Source: an uncultured Fibrobacter sp.
Lineage (GTDB): Bacteria; Fibrobacterota; Fibrobacteria; Fibrobacterales; Fibrobacteraceae
Direction: 5' to 3'
Assembly: GCA_900313675.1 (NCBI GenBank)
Contig: OMSO01000005.1
Coordinates: 1 to 62,878 of the forward strand
Length of the DNA: 62,878 nt
This document shows, piece by piece, positions 49,944-58,867 of this stretch (position 1 is the stretch's first letter; each line of letters begins with the position of its first letter). The notes below the pieces were generated by a model. That model had not been told where the DNA came from. It did no database searches and worked only from the letters and a program-made list of their open reading frames with translations. Both the position numbers and the translations under genes were made by a program.

Positions 49944-50909
49944 ATGCAATTCCCTCCCTGGACAAGTGTTGACGAGGCGGTCCGGCTATTGCAGGACGGC
50001 CAGGTGGTGGCCATCCCTACCGAAACGGTTTATGGCCTTGCAGGAAACGCGTACAATCCCGACGCCCTGGCGAAAATTTTTGCCGCCAAGGAGCGCCCCA
50101 CCTTCGACCCCCTGATTGTCCATATCTGCGACATCAAGCAACTGGCCGACGTGGCTAGGGACATTCCCGATGCCGCCTACCGGCTGGCCGAGGCCTACTG
50201 GCCCGGGCCCATGACGCTGGTGCTTCCTAAGAAGGACTGCATCCCGGACCTGGCCACAAGCGGGCTTCCGTCGGTAGCGGTGCGGTTCCCGTCGCACCCG
50301 GTAGCACAAGAAATTATCCGGAAGTCAAACCTTCCCTTGGCCGCACCTAGCGCGAACCTTTTCAAGCATGTAAGCCCGACGACGGCTATGCATGTGGCCG
50401 AACAGCTGAGCGGACGCATCGCAGGCATTGTCGATGGCGGGCCGTGCCAGGTGGGCGTAGAGAGCGCCATCATTTCCCTGTTGAACGAGACGCCCACCAT
50501 CCTTCGGCCGGGCGCCGTCACCGCCGAAATGGTGGAGCGGGTTCTCGGGAAGGTGGCGTTAGGCATTTCCAGCTCCAAACCCGGCAAACCCATGGCGGCG
50601 CCCGGACAGTTGGATACCCACTACAGGCCACAGGTTCCGCTATATTATGGGCCAATAAAAAAAGACTACAAGTTGCCGACCCGAACCGTGAGAATTGCAT
50701 TCGGGACGACAGAAGGTCCGATTCCAGAAACAGTTAATTTGTCCAAAACAGGTGACCTGGTGGAAGCTACCGCCAAGCTATACGCCCTGATGCACGAACT
50801 GGACAGGCCTGAATACGACCTGATTCTGGTGGACCCTATTCCGGACACCGGACTGGGGATGGCTCTAAACGACAGGCTGCGGCGCGCGAGTATCAAGAAG
50901 TTACAGTAA
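49944..50909 (+). CDS. tsaC: L-threonylcarbamoyladenylate synthase (Sua5 type)
   Basis: 321 aa. YrdC domain with PTETVYGLAGNAYNPDALAKIFAAKERP, PGPMTLVLPKK and LPLAAPSANLFKHVSPT, followed by a C-terminal Sua5 domain (about 215-321) starting RPGAVTAEM and SSKPGKPMAAPGQLDTHYRP. It makes threonylcarbamoyl-AMP for tRNA t6A. The start codon lies at the end of a period-7 repeat array with no Shine-Dalgarno sequence. Confidence 0.93.
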   Translation: MQFPPWTSVDEAVRLLQDGQVVAIPTETVYGLAGNAYNPDALAKIFAAKERPTFDPLIVHICDIKQLADVARDIPDAAYRLAEAYWPGPMTLVLPKKDCIPDLATSGLPSVAVRFPSHPVAQEIIRKSNLPLAAPSANLFKHVSPTTAMHVAEQLSGRIAGIVDGGPCQVGVESAIISLLNETPTILRPGAVTAEMVERVLGKVALGISSSKPGKPMAAPGQLDTHYRPQVPLYYGPIKKDYKLPTRTVRIAFGTTEGPIPETVNLSKTGDLVEATAKLYALMHELDRPEYDLILVDPIPDTGLGMALNDRLRRASIKKLQ

Positions 50910-50918
50910 AGCACATGG

Positions 50919-50968
50919 ATCCTCGCCGGAGTTTACCCTGAGCGAAGTCGAAGGGCGTCGAGGATGAC
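50919..50968. repeat. GTCAT-type palindrome, long-loop form
   Basis: ATCCTCG (50919-50925) pairs with CGAGGAT (50959-50965), then GAC. The loop has GAGCGAAGTCGAAGGG. Same head and tail as the shorter members of the family. Confidence 0.55.
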
Positions 50969-50982
50969 GTGAAGGAAAAGCA

Positions 50983-51010
50983 AAGGGCCTCGGTAAATAC
51001 CGAAGCCCTT
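50983..51010. terminator. Terminator between tsaC and the DUF3332 gene
   Basis: AAGGGC and GCCCTT, then TCGGTA and TACCGA, form a 12-bp stem with one bulged pair around AA. On the minus strand a TTTTCC run follows, so it best serves the DUF3332 gene; tsaC may also use it. Confidence 0.75.
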
Positions 51011-51033
51011 CGTTGTAATCTCAAGTAGTAGAA

Positions 51034-51471
51034 TTACTTTTCGATTTCGTACTGAGCAACCAGGTTGCCTTCAGCGTCCAGAGCGCGGACAACGTTTTCG
51101 TCGCGCTGGAGGGTGAGGTTGGCCTTTTCGCCGTTGGCGGCGGTCACTTCGACTGACATGGTGCCATCGGCGTTCTTCACGGCGGCGATGGAGTTGCCCT
51201 GAGCGTCGGTTTCATGGTAGGAATCGCCAGAAGCCAGCGGGTTGGAGCCGGTCCAGAATTCGATGGTGTTGAGAACCAGGCCGTCCACCAGGAACAAGCA
51301 GATGCCGTACACCGGAATCCACATCATGAGGAAGTGGACGATAGAGTTGATCCACTTGTCACCCAGGGTGCCGTTCCAGTCATGGAGCTTGTTGAAGCAG
51401 GCGTTAGAGCCGTAGCAGCCGGAGAGAACGATCATGCCGGCAGCGAGAAGGGTAGCGATACCTTTTTTCAT
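51034..51471 (-). CDS. DUF3332-type lipoprotein
   Basis: 145 aa. Lipobox IVLSGC near residue 19, a hydrophobic segment with WINSIVHFLMMWIPVYGI, then VLNTIEFWTGSNPLA and a C-terminal beta part. This matches the DUF3332 pattern. Function unknown. AAGGAG precedes ATG by about 11 nt. Confidence 0.8.
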   Translation of the reverse strand: MKKGIATLLAAGMIVLSGCYGSNACFNKLHDWNGTLGDKWINSIVHFLMMWIPVYGICLFLVDGLVLNTIEFWTGSNPLASGDSYHETDAQGNSIAAVKNADGTMSVEVTAANGEKANLTLQRDENVVRALDAEGNLVAQYEIEK

Positions 51472-51691
51472 TTTTTTATTACTCCTTAAGGATTGAGTTT
51501 ATCGTAATTACGACAAGAAAAATATAACTAAACGGGGCCCCTTTTGGCTATTTTCCCAAAAAAGAACGTTAGGACTTGATAAGGCTCACATTTTTATTTA
51601 ACGCGCTTTATGCGTTAGACATGCTAGGGCGTAAAAAAGGGACTTTTCTCAAACATCAGGCCCTTCATTTTGTTAAATTCGTAGCTCAACC
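51472..51691. other. Intergenic stretch with one hairpin
   Basis: TAACGC-GCTTTAT-GCGTTA at 51599-51617, then TAAATTCG (51674-51681), a likely promoter element 10 nt before ATG 51692. No gene seen. Confidence 0.45.
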
Positions 51692-53422
51692 ATGAAAGAA
51701 GCCAGAGCTGTCAAGTTTTCCCAAAGCACCATTTTCAAGAGTTTGCTGCTCCTGATTCTTGCTACGGTGTTGATCGCCTCTATCAGTATTTTCTTCTTTG
51801 TTCGGGGGCAGGTAAAGTCCCTGATCGGCTGGAGCAGCGACAACAACCGCACCCAGCTGCGACAAATGGTCATTGCGGCAAACACCGACATCCGTCTTTT
51901 TGCCAACCGTATCATCTTCCTTACCCACACCACCGAAATCCAGAGTTTGGACTCCTCCATCGCGGGCGCCTACATCAACAGCGACAACATCGCCTCCCTG
52001 TTCAATGACGACGAGACCATCAACCTCTACGACGACGAAAACAACCTGATTTGCGAAAGGCAAAACGATTTCGCCGACGAAAAAGTCCAGCTCCATTTCG
52101 ACATTTCCAGAATCCCCAAGCACAATTCCTACTTTAGCCCCTGGAGCATCGAAGACGACCACTCCATGCCCACCCGCATTTTTGCGTCTGAAGTTATCGG
52201 GGACGGGAAAGAAAAGGGTATCCTGCTTGCAAATTTCTCTTTCGAGCGTCTTGAAAAATACTTTGCCGACTGCAAGGTGGGCAAGAACGGGTTTGTTATA
52301 GCCATCTCCGAAAAAGGCGAGATTCTGTACCTGCCCAGTTTCAAGGAAACCGGCCGCAAGCGGATGAACATTACGGAACTCGGCTTCGAAAATTTCCAGC
52401 CCCAGAGATTTGAAACTCCGGGCCCCACATTCGTCAAGCTCAAGAACGGCAACGAATACCTTGTCAATTACGAATACAGCCACGCTTTCCAGTTCGGCCT
52501 GCTTTCCCTGCAACCCCGCAATGAGATCGAAGACATGGCGGCGGCCATCAAGCAGTCCAGTATGCTTTTCCTTGTAGGAACCATCGTTGTCACCTGCCTC
52601 ATTTCCTTCTGGATGTTCCTCATCTTGGGCAAACCCTTGAACAAGCTGATCGTCCACATGAAAAAGATTACCAACGACAACATAGACGCCCCCGAAATCA
52701 GGTTCGGCCGGCGTAACGACGAAGTGGGCCAGCTTTCCAAGGCGTTCAACCTGATGCACGAGACTATCAGACGGCAGTTCAAGGAATTGCAGTCCCACAG
52801 AGAACTCCTGGAACAAGAAGTTGCCGAAAGAACCCAGGAACTGGAAGAGGCCAACAAGAAACTTCGCATCATGTCCAGGACCGACGAACTGACCGGCCTA
52901 CCCAACCGCCGGAACATTCACGAGTGCATCGAAAACGAAGTCAGCCGCATTTCCAGGTCCCACAAGCCCTTCTGCTTTGTGTTCATTGACATCGACCATT
53001 TCAAGAGAATCAACGACACCTACGGACACGCCTGTGGTGACGAAGTGCTGAAATCCGTTGCGCAGACCATCCGCGGAATGTTGCGGAACTACGACATCGT
53101 GGGCCGCTATGGCGGCGAAGAATTTTTGGTGCTACTCCCCGAAACCGATTTGGACGGGGCTGCCGTTGTAGCCGAACGGTTCCGCAAGCAGGTAGAAGAA
53201 CAGTCCATCAAGCACGCCGATTTTCTCATCAACGTCACCATCACCCTGGGCGTTTCCAAGTACGACGGTCGCCTTGGCGCCGACCGCAGCATCCAGATGG
53301 CGGACAAGGCCCTGTACGAGGGCAAGGAATCCGGCAGGAACAAGGTGGTGGTCTGGGGACCCGACCGGATTTCCGAAGAAGACTATCGGGCAGCGGCCAT
53401 GGAAATGGCCCGAAACAGATAA
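51692..53422 (+). CDS. Membrane-bound diguanylate cyclase
   Basis: 576 aa. Transmembrane helix at about 15-37, a periplasmic sensor region of about 240 residues, and a second helix near 290-312. HAMP follows (FLILGKPLNKLIVHMKKI), then a coiled coil and a C-terminal GGDEF domain. The active-site motif is RYGGEEF. The inhibitory I-site RxxD (RNYD) lies 5 residues before GGEEF, so product inhibition is expected. It makes cyclic di-GMP. No Shine-Dalgarno sequence. Confidence 0.93.
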   Translation: MKEARAVKFSQSTIFKSLLLLILATVLIASISIFFFVRGQVKSLIGWSSDNNRTQLRQMVIAANTDIRLFANRIIFLTHTTEIQSLDSSIAGAYINSDNIASLFNDDETINLYDDENNLICERQNDFADEKVQLHFDISRIPKHNSYFSPWSIEDDHSMPTRIFASEVIGDGKEKGILLANFSFERLEKYFADCKVGKNGFVIAISEKGEILYLPSFKETGRKRMNITELGFENFQPQRFETPGPTFVKLKNGNEYLVNYEYSHAFQFGLLSLQPRNEIEDMAAAIKQSSMLFLVGTIVVTCLISFWMFLILGKPLNKLIVHMKKITNDNIDAPEIRFGRRNDEVGQLSKAFNLMHETIRRQFKELQSHRELLEQEVAERTQELEEANKKLRIMSRTDELTGLPNRRNIHECIENEVSRISRSHKPFCFVFIDIDHFKRINDTYGHACGDEVLKSVAQTIRGMLRNYDIVGRYGGEEFLVLLPETDLDGAAVVAERFRKQVEEQSIKHADFLINVTITLGVSKYDGRLGADRSIQMADKALYEGKESGRNKVVVWGPDRISEEDYRAAAMEMARNR

Positions 53423-53423
53423 A

Positions 53424-54758
53424 CTAATGTGGTATCAACTGAAGGTTCTGTTTCAGGACCTTCAGCTGCTGTTTTGAAAACTCCCTCATGGACTGTTCCG
53501 TACTCACCGGGAACATGACAAAGGAAGCATCGGGACAATCGTCTTCGTTGAAGGCGATGCCGTAGGCGGTCCGGTCTATCATCTTGTAGGCGCGACCCGG
53601 CAAGGAATAGTCCCGCACTCCGTAGGTTCCGCCTTTTTTGTACAAGCCGCTTTTCAGGAGCTCCGGACATGAGGGGGTATCCTCGAAGCCGTCTTCCAGA
53701 ACGGATATGTCCTGATAGCCTTCTATATCTGCCCAGGTGGAAGTGGTATGCCGAAGCCCAAAGAAATGCCCGGTCTCGTGCACGGCCACCTTCACGATTT
53801 CTTCGGCGGTGAGGGAGCGCTCCCCCGTTGACGTGAGGGCATGACTCTCCACAATGACCGTACTGCCCTCGCCTCCCCTAAGGTTAGAGGCAAAAAGGGC
53901 CGCATAACCCAAGACATTGAGCTCGTTGATGCGGTGGACCAGGACAATGTCCAAAGCTTCGTTCACACCCTTCACGGGCCAGCCGCCCAGTTCCGCAAGG
54001 GTCATATCCTCAGAGGTCGCCCCCGCGTGCCAATGCACATCTGACGGGTATTTACTCCCGAGAATCGGATGTTTCGAGGCGTAGTTGACATAAACCGTAT
54101 CGATGACAAAGGAGGTATAAGCTTTGCGGAATGCCTGCAGCAACATTTTTGCGAGGCTGTCCATTCCGTTCACTCCTTCGATAGGGTCGATAAGCCCCAC
54201 AGGAATCAGGTTCAGGGAAAGGTGATTGGAATACTTGCCCGAGCCTTCGAACTTGACGTCGGGAGTTTTACCCCTGTAATAATCGTCATCCTGCACCAGG
54301 GTGAGGCCCCAAATGGATTTCTCGTTTTCTTCGCAGACAAAGTTAAAGACATAACGTCCACCGGAAACTTCGGGTATTAGGGTTTCCATCTTGGACATTC
54401 CATACCCGTCGCCATCGCGATGCTCGTAAAAACGGAACAGTTGCATCTTGGGAGCTTCATAGGCAGAATCCACCTCGAAAGAAAGAGAATAGAGCCCGCC
54501 CGGATGCACTATCATCATGACTCCCGTGGAAAGATGCGCATCCACAGAATCCCCCAAGGCGGGGTCGTTGGGGAACATGGCGTAATAAAGTTCCTTTCCC
54601 AGCGGGTAAACAACTCTTTCCGGGTCAGAATCTTCGCTACAGGCCGAAAAAAAGGCGGTCAAAACCCCAAAAGTGAAAAAAATGAACAGGGGGTAGGCTT
54701 TTTTTGCACCAAAAAAGCGTCTTATACATAGAGGGGCAAAAAAATTTGACCTGACCAT
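53424..54758 (-). CDS. Lipoprotein metalloprotease of the metzincin type
   Basis: 444 aa. Lipobox FFSAC near residue 40 after an unusually long n-region, so the true start may be further in. The zinc motif is HETGHFFGLRHT near residue 330. The C-terminal part has EFSKQQLKVLKQNLQ. Cell-surface protease inferred from the lipid anchor. The stop is 2 bp from that of the convergent cyclase gene. No relation to the neighbours is evident. Confidence 0.82.
   Translation of the reverse strand: MVRSNFFAPLCIRRFFGAKKAYPLFIFFTFGVLTAFFSACSEDSDPERVVYPLGKELYYAMFPNDPALGDSVDAHLSTGVMMIVHPGGLYSLSFEVDSAYEAPKMQLFRFYEHRDGDGYGMSKMETLIPEVSGGRYVFNFVCEENEKSIWGLTLVQDDDYYRGKTPDVKFEGSGKYSNHLSLNLIPVGLIDPIEGVNGMDSLAKMLLQAFRKAYTSFVIDTVYVNYASKHPILGSKYPSDVHWHAGATSEDMTLAELGGWPVKGVNEALDIVLVHRINELNVLGYAALFASNLRGGEGSTVIVESHALTSTGERSLTAEEIVKVAVHETGHFFGLRHTTSTWADIEGYQDISVLEDGFEDTPSCPELLKSGLYKKGGTYGVRDYSLPGRAYKMIDRTAYGIAFNEDDCPDASFVMFPVSTEQSMREFSKQQLKVLKQNLQLIPH
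53439..53476 (+). terminator. Terminator for the diguanylate cyclase inside the convergent gene
   Basis: CTGAAGGTTCTG (53439-53450), TTT, CAGGACCTTCAG (53454-53465): a 12-bp stem with one wobble, followed by CTGCTGTTTTG. It lies within the 3' coding end of the metzincin gene. Confidence 0.65.
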
Positions 54759-54799
54759 ACCCTAAAGGTACAAAAACAAGCCACAAAGGATTGTGCAAA

Positions 54800-57283
54800 A
54801 TGAAGCTTTTTTCTTCTTTTCGGGAATTGACATTTCCCTTGGCAGGGAAGCCTGCCCTGGTAGTAGCCTTCACGATAATGGCAGTCATAACCGCCTTTGA
54901 AAAGCCCCTTTACGGAGCCGTTCTCCTGGCCTTGTTGTGGAGCCTAGCCCATGTTTCTGGGAAATTCACCCAGCGGGTGGTGCTGGCGGCACTACTCGCA
55001 GGAATCGGGAGCTTTCTGATTTCGGCACGGGTATTTTCGAGTGGGGGGACGACCGCAAATCAGGTCATAACAGTGCCAGGTTCGCGGGTCGCAACAGCGG
55101 CTAATTCGCAGGTCATAACTGTGCCGCCGAAGGAGGGTTGCGGCACGGTAGAGGCGGTGCTGCCCCGGAGCAATGGAGTGGCGTTTGTGGAGAAAGTCCG
55201 TTTTTCGCAGGTCGCAGCGGTTGACGCAGGGGGCGCAGAAGCCGACACGCAGGTCGCAACTGTGCCGAATCGTTCGGTCAAAGAAGTCGCCGGAACCTAC
55301 CGCGTCCGCCTTACCGAAAAGCGCGCCCTCCCCCTTTTGCCGGAACCCGGAGATTCCCTCTGTTACGAGGCGTCTTGGTATCCGGTGGAACCGCCGACCG
55401 TCCCGGGAGCCTTCGATACCCGAAAGTGGCTGGACAGCCAGAATCTTGCCGCCTACGGAAAAATGCGGCACTGGAAAAGCTGGAGGGGCGGCTGGACCTT
55501 CGAGCGGAGTTTTCACCATTTCAGGAACTGGATCCGCCAAAAGCTGTCGCGGTTTCTGGACCCGGCAGAAACGGGACTTTTGATGGGACTCCTGGCCGGA
55601 GACCGGAGCGGTATTCCCGAGGCCCTGCGGAGCGATTTCCAGCGGTCGGGACTGGTACATGTTCTAGCGATTAGCGGTTTTCATGTGGTGCTGCTGGCGG
55701 GGCTCCTGATGACGTTCCTGAAGGCGACAGGACTCCCCCACAGGATTGTGCGGGTGGTGGGCATCTTGCTCCTTGCCATCTACGTGCCCGTCACCGGCGG
55801 CTCCCCTGCGGTGACCCGTGCCGTCATCATGTTTGCCGTGCCGCAGGTGGGCATGCTCCTGCAACGGCCGGCGGGTGCGCTGAACAGCTTGGGGGTGGCC
55901 CTGATCCTCATCTTGCTTCCAAACCCCCAGGTGCTCTGGAATCCCGGATTCCAGCTGTCGGCGGCAGCCACCGCCGGAATCATTCTCGGGTCCAGCCACA
56001 ATCCCCTGAAGGCATTACCCGAAAGCCTCTCGAAAAACAAGCTTTGGGCCAAGTTCCAGAGTTTTGTCGTCGAACCCACCTACGTGACGCTGTGTGCCAC
56101 CTTGGCAACGGCACCCCTCCTGATTTACCATTTCAAGACCCTCGCTCCCCTGGCCTGGCTAGGGAACATCGTCATCGTCCCCCTGATTTCTTGGGGAATG
56201 GAGGCGGGGCTCTTTGCGCTGCTTTCGCCCATCGACTTTGTGACGGGCATCTTTTGCAGTGCGGCATCGGTCCTGCTCCGGACTGCAAGCCTCTTGACCC
56301 ACCTGCTTTCCGAATCCTCGGCGGCATCGGTGACCGTAGGGCCCTACCCGCCTTTCGTACTGTTGCTGATGGGTTTTGCATTCGCCCTGCTTACCAGCAT
56401 CCGCAAAAACAGGCTTGGCGCCATCCTTTTCTCCCTGGGTCTCCTTTTCTTTTCGGGATATTATTTTATATGCAACTACCGCGACACGATTTGGCCCACC
56501 TGGAACCTTACCGCCATCGACATCGGGCAGGGGGACGCCATACTGATTACCACCCCTTCGGGGCGGAACATCTTGGTGGATAGCGGGCCCAATGACCGTA
56601 GGGACTCGGGCAAGGATATCATAGTTCCTTTTTTGCGACATTCCGGAATCCTAAAGCTGGACGCCCTTGTGGTGACACACGCCGACGCCGACCACTTCGG
56701 CGGGGTTCTCGGGATTGTAAAAAGTTTTCCCGTCAAGGAAATCTGGGTCAGCGAGTGCGCAAGGCTGGAGCCGAAACCCGCCTGGATAAAGACCATGGCC
56801 GTTGCGCTGGAGCGGGGCATTCCTCTGCGGGATATCGGCAGGGGGTTCACCTGGTCGGAGAACTTTTTCGAGATTCGGGCCCTGCACCCTGTTTCTAGCG
56901 ACAAGTGCGCCGAGACCAACGAAGAAAGCATTACCCTCCGGGTGAAGGGCCTGGGGCATTCTGCCATCTTGACCGGCGACTTGACGGTAGCTGGCGAAAA
57001 GAAAATACTCCGGTCTCACACCTTCTTGAAAAGCGACGTGCTGAAACTGGGCCATCACGGGAGCAAGACCTCCAGCAGCAGGAACTTTCTGACGGCGGTA
57101 GGCCCAAGGCTTGCCCTGGTCTCTAGCGGTCGGAAAAACCGGTTCCGCCACCCCCACAAGCAGGTCACAGACCGGCTGGATTCCCTGGGCATCCCTTACC
57201 TGAACACAGCGAAACGCGGAACCATCACCGTGCAGTTCACCCCCGACACTATGCTGGTGGAGACGATGCTGGAAGAGGAGTGA
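54800..57283 (+). CDS. comEC: ComEC/Rec2 DNA-uptake channel
   Basis: 827 aa from ATG 54800; AAAGGA lies 9 nt upstream. N-terminal helices and OB-fold-like region (about 1-180), the Competence transmembrane domain (FQRSGLVHVLAISGFHVVLLAG near 285), and a C-terminal metallo-beta-lactamase-like domain with IDIGQGDAILITTP, VVTHADADHFGGV and GHHGSKTSSSRNF. It moves single-stranded DNA across the inner membrane during transformation. The region at about 85-160 carries repeat-encoded QVITV/QVATV units. Confidence 0.92.
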   Translation: MKLFSSFRELTFPLAGKPALVVAFTIMAVITAFEKPLYGAVLLALLWSLAHVSGKFTQRVVLAALLAGIGSFLISARVFSSGGTTANQVITVPGSRVATAANSQVITVPPKEGCGTVEAVLPRSNGVAFVEKVRFSQVAAVDAGGAEADTQVATVPNRSVKEVAGTYRVRLTEKRALPLLPEPGDSLCYEASWYPVEPPTVPGAFDTRKWLDSQNLAAYGKMRHWKSWRGGWTFERSFHHFRNWIRQKLSRFLDPAETGLLMGLLAGDRSGIPEALRSDFQRSGLVHVLAISGFHVVLLAGLLMTFLKATGLPHRIVRVVGILLLAIYVPVTGGSPAVTRAVIMFAVPQVGMLLQRPAGALNSLGVALILILLPNPQVLWNPGFQLSAAATAGIILGSSHNPLKALPESLSKNKLWAKFQSFVVEPTYVTLCATLATAPLLIYHFKTLAPLAWLGNIVIVPLISWGMEAGLFALLSPIDFVTGIFCSAASVLLRTASLLTHLLSESSAASVTVGPYPPFVLLLMGFAFALLTSIRKNRLGAILFSLGLLFFSGYYFICNYRDTIWPTWNLTAIDIGQGDAILITTPSGRNILVDSGPNDRRDSGKDIIVPFLRHSGILKLDALVVTHADADHFGGVLGIVKSFPVKEIWVSECARLEPKPAWIKTMAVALERGIPLRDIGRGFTWSENFFEIRALHPVSSDKCAETNEESITLRVKGLGHSAILTGDLTVAGEKKILRSHTFLKSDVLKLGHHGSKTSSSRNFLTAVGPRLALVSSGRKNRFRHPHKQVTDRLDSLGIPYLNTAKRGTITVQFTPDTMLVETMLEEE
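55061..55266 (+). repeat. In-frame repeats in comEC (three 24-bp tandem units plus two stray copies)
   Basis: CAGGTCATAACAGTGCC at 55061, CGGGTCGCAACAGCGGC at 55085, CAGGTCATAACTGTGCC at 55109 (24-bp spacing, 8 residues each). Further copies start at 55208 and 55250. They encode QVITVPGS, RVATAANS, QVITVPPK, QVAAVDAG and QVATVPNR. Confidence 0.75.
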
Positions 57284-57362
57284 ATGTCACCCCCTAAAAT
57301 CCCTATTTCCCCCGCATCGTCAGTTTGCGCTTTTCAGCTTTTCTTCTTCAGGAGGAATCGTT

Positions 57363-57467
57363 ATGCCGTTGACATTTTCCTTGAAGGAAATCGACAAAAT
57401 CCCAGAAATCCATTCTTTTTTTCTGATTTTTTCAGCGTCAAACCGCTTGCGAACCCGTATAAAATAA
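57363..57467 (+). CDS. Possible 34-residue small protein
   Basis: ATG 57363 is preceded by AGGAGG with normal spacing. The frame reads MPLTFSLKEIDKIPEIHSFF and ends ...LRTRIK after 34 codons. The middle is hydrophobic. It lies between comEC and the direct repeat of the AT-rich cassette. Only the ribosome binding site supports it. Confidence 0.3.
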   Translation: MPLTFSLKEIDKIPEIHSFFLIFSASNRLRTRIK

Positions 57468-57485
57468 GGTATATTCAGAAAGCAG

Positions 57486-57521
57486 GTCTTATAGGGGCTC
57501 TTTATGAGCGGGGATAAAACC
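57486..57521. repeat. Left 36-bp direct repeat of the AT-rich lipoprotein cassette
   Basis: Begins GTCTTATAGGGGCTC, contains a small GCTC-TTTAT-GAGC hairpin, and ends GGGATAAAACC. It matches 58868-58903 in 35 of 36 positions, same orientation. Confidence 0.85.
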
Positions 57522-57551
57522 TATTCTATTAATTTGGGGGTGCGTTAAATC

Positions 57552-58127
57552 ATGCAAATAATGTCTTTATATTTTTTTAGCCTTTGTATAGTCCTAATCC
57601 TTATCAGTTGCACCTATGACAACACACCTCAAGAATGCACCAAAACAGATCAAATTATAGGAATAAGGATTATATCTACAACAAGAATCAACGAAATTAA
57701 AGTCACTAAAAACAACGAGATTCTCTGTAGCAACAATTACGAATTGCTATTCGTAAAAAAAGACAACGATTCACTCTATTCTCCTAGTGACATTGACAGC
57801 ATAAACAACTTAGGAAACAGTATTTGGTTTATCAGCATAGGATGTAACATAAAATACGACCATGACATAAGGAGCAACCAGGTCTCTTTGCAAATATCAA
57901 AGAAAAATGAAACTTCCTCATTAGACCTAAATAATTTTTTAGTTGAGAAAAAAATCATAAATGTATTCTCTGAACAAGATACGGCATGGCTATTTAGTTA
58001 TAGCAACCCAACAATAAGCACGAATCCAGATTACGATTTCTCCGCTTTTACTCTAATGAATTGTCATGACGGCTATTGTTTTGCATCCTTGCCAATAACA
58101 GACAATGAATATTGTTTTGACAAATAA
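57552..58127 (+). CDS. AT-rich Cys-containing lipoprotein, paralogue A
   Basis: 191 aa (ATG 57561 is an alternative start). Lipobox LILISC near residue 18. The mature part is polar with few motifs and ends CHDGYCFASLPITDNEYCFD, nearly the same as the end of the next protein. Base composition is much more AT-rich than neighbouring comEC or hisC. No known family. Confidence 0.75.
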   Translation: MQIMSLYFFSLCIVLILISCTYDNTPQECTKTDQIIGIRIISTTRINEIKVTKNNEILCSNNYELLFVKKDNDSLYSPSDIDSINNLGNSIWFISIGCNIKYDHDIRSNQVSLQISKKNETSSLDLNNFLVEKKIINVFSEQDTAWLFSYSNPTISTNPDYDFSAFTLMNCHDGYCFASLPITDNEYCFDK

Positions 58128-58195
58128 ATCAAACAGCAGCATTTTCGCAATGCTTGAAAAGAATTTTTTGACATCTGATTAAAATATTAGTTTTT

Positions 58196-58203
58196 TATAA
58201 TAC
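58196..58203 (+). promoter_or_regulatory. Promoter element 3 nt before paralogue B
   Basis: TATAATAC followed by AAA and ATG 58207. No Shine-Dalgarno sequence. Leaderless by position. Confidence 0.5.
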
Positions 58204-58206
58204 AAA

Positions 58207-58800
58207 ATGAAAACTATAATGATATCCGCAGCATTATGTTTCCTTCTAGGAAGTTGTACGCTCAATGAAGAAAACGTAAATTGTTATGAAGCAAATCTTT
58301 TTGCTAGTATTAATTTATTGACAACGACTAAAATTGATAGTACTAAACTTAGTTGCAATAATAAGGATTTTAGATTTTTTAACGAATCTTTTATTTGTAT
58401 GGATACAACCGTATCAACACATTTCATTACCGACACCATTTCACAGTTGGGAAAATATACTTGTTCTAAGGACTATCCACTATGGTACGCATATCATTTT
58501 TTCAGTACTCCTTTTAACAGAATAGAATTAGAATCAACGAAACTGAATTTGATTATTTATGGCTCGGAAATTGAACAGAAAATCGACATATCGGAGTTCA
58601 TCAGTGGTGGTCAGATTACCAACATAATCACAGAAAAAGATACCGTAAATTGGTTTTCACAGGACGAGAATTTTGTAGTGCCTTATTTTTCCGACTATGA
58701 GTCTCCTTTGTTGTCAATTCGTTTAGGTTGCCGTGACGGCTACTGTTTTGCATCCTTGCCAATAACCGAATCAGAATTTTGTTATGACCATTCTCTATAA
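58207..58800 (+). CDS. AT-rich Cys-containing lipoprotein, paralogue B
   Basis: 197 aa. Lipobox FLLGSC near residue 17. Similar to paralogue A over the C-terminal half (ITNIITEKDTVNWFS against IINVFSEQDTAWLFS) and at the end (CRDGYCFASLPITESEFCYD). Same AT-rich composition. It could be a duplicated cargo gene. Function unknown. Confidence 0.75.
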   Translation: MKTIMISAALCFLLGSCTLNEENVNCYEANLFASINLLTTTKIDSTKLSCNNKDFRFFNESFICMDTTVSTHFITDTISQLGKYTCSKDYPLWYAYHFFSTPFNRIELESTKLNLIIYGSEIEQKIDISEFISGGQITNIITEKDTVNWFSQDENFVVPYFSDYESPLLSIRLGCRDGYCFASLPITESEFCYDHSL

Positions 58801-58867
58801 AGAATTTTATGTGACAAAAAAAACTCAATTTGGTTCAATATCAGCAAATCAAGCTAAATTTACATAA

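Noticed and set aside
53424..57283. Metzincin lipoprotein and comEC as a joint DNA-uptake unit
   Set aside because: They are divergent with unrelated domains and no other competence gene is nearby.
57284..57517. 77-codon frame directly after comEC
   Set aside because: No ribosome binding site at its start and it runs into the 36-bp direct repeat; the 34-codon frame at 57363 in another phase has better support.
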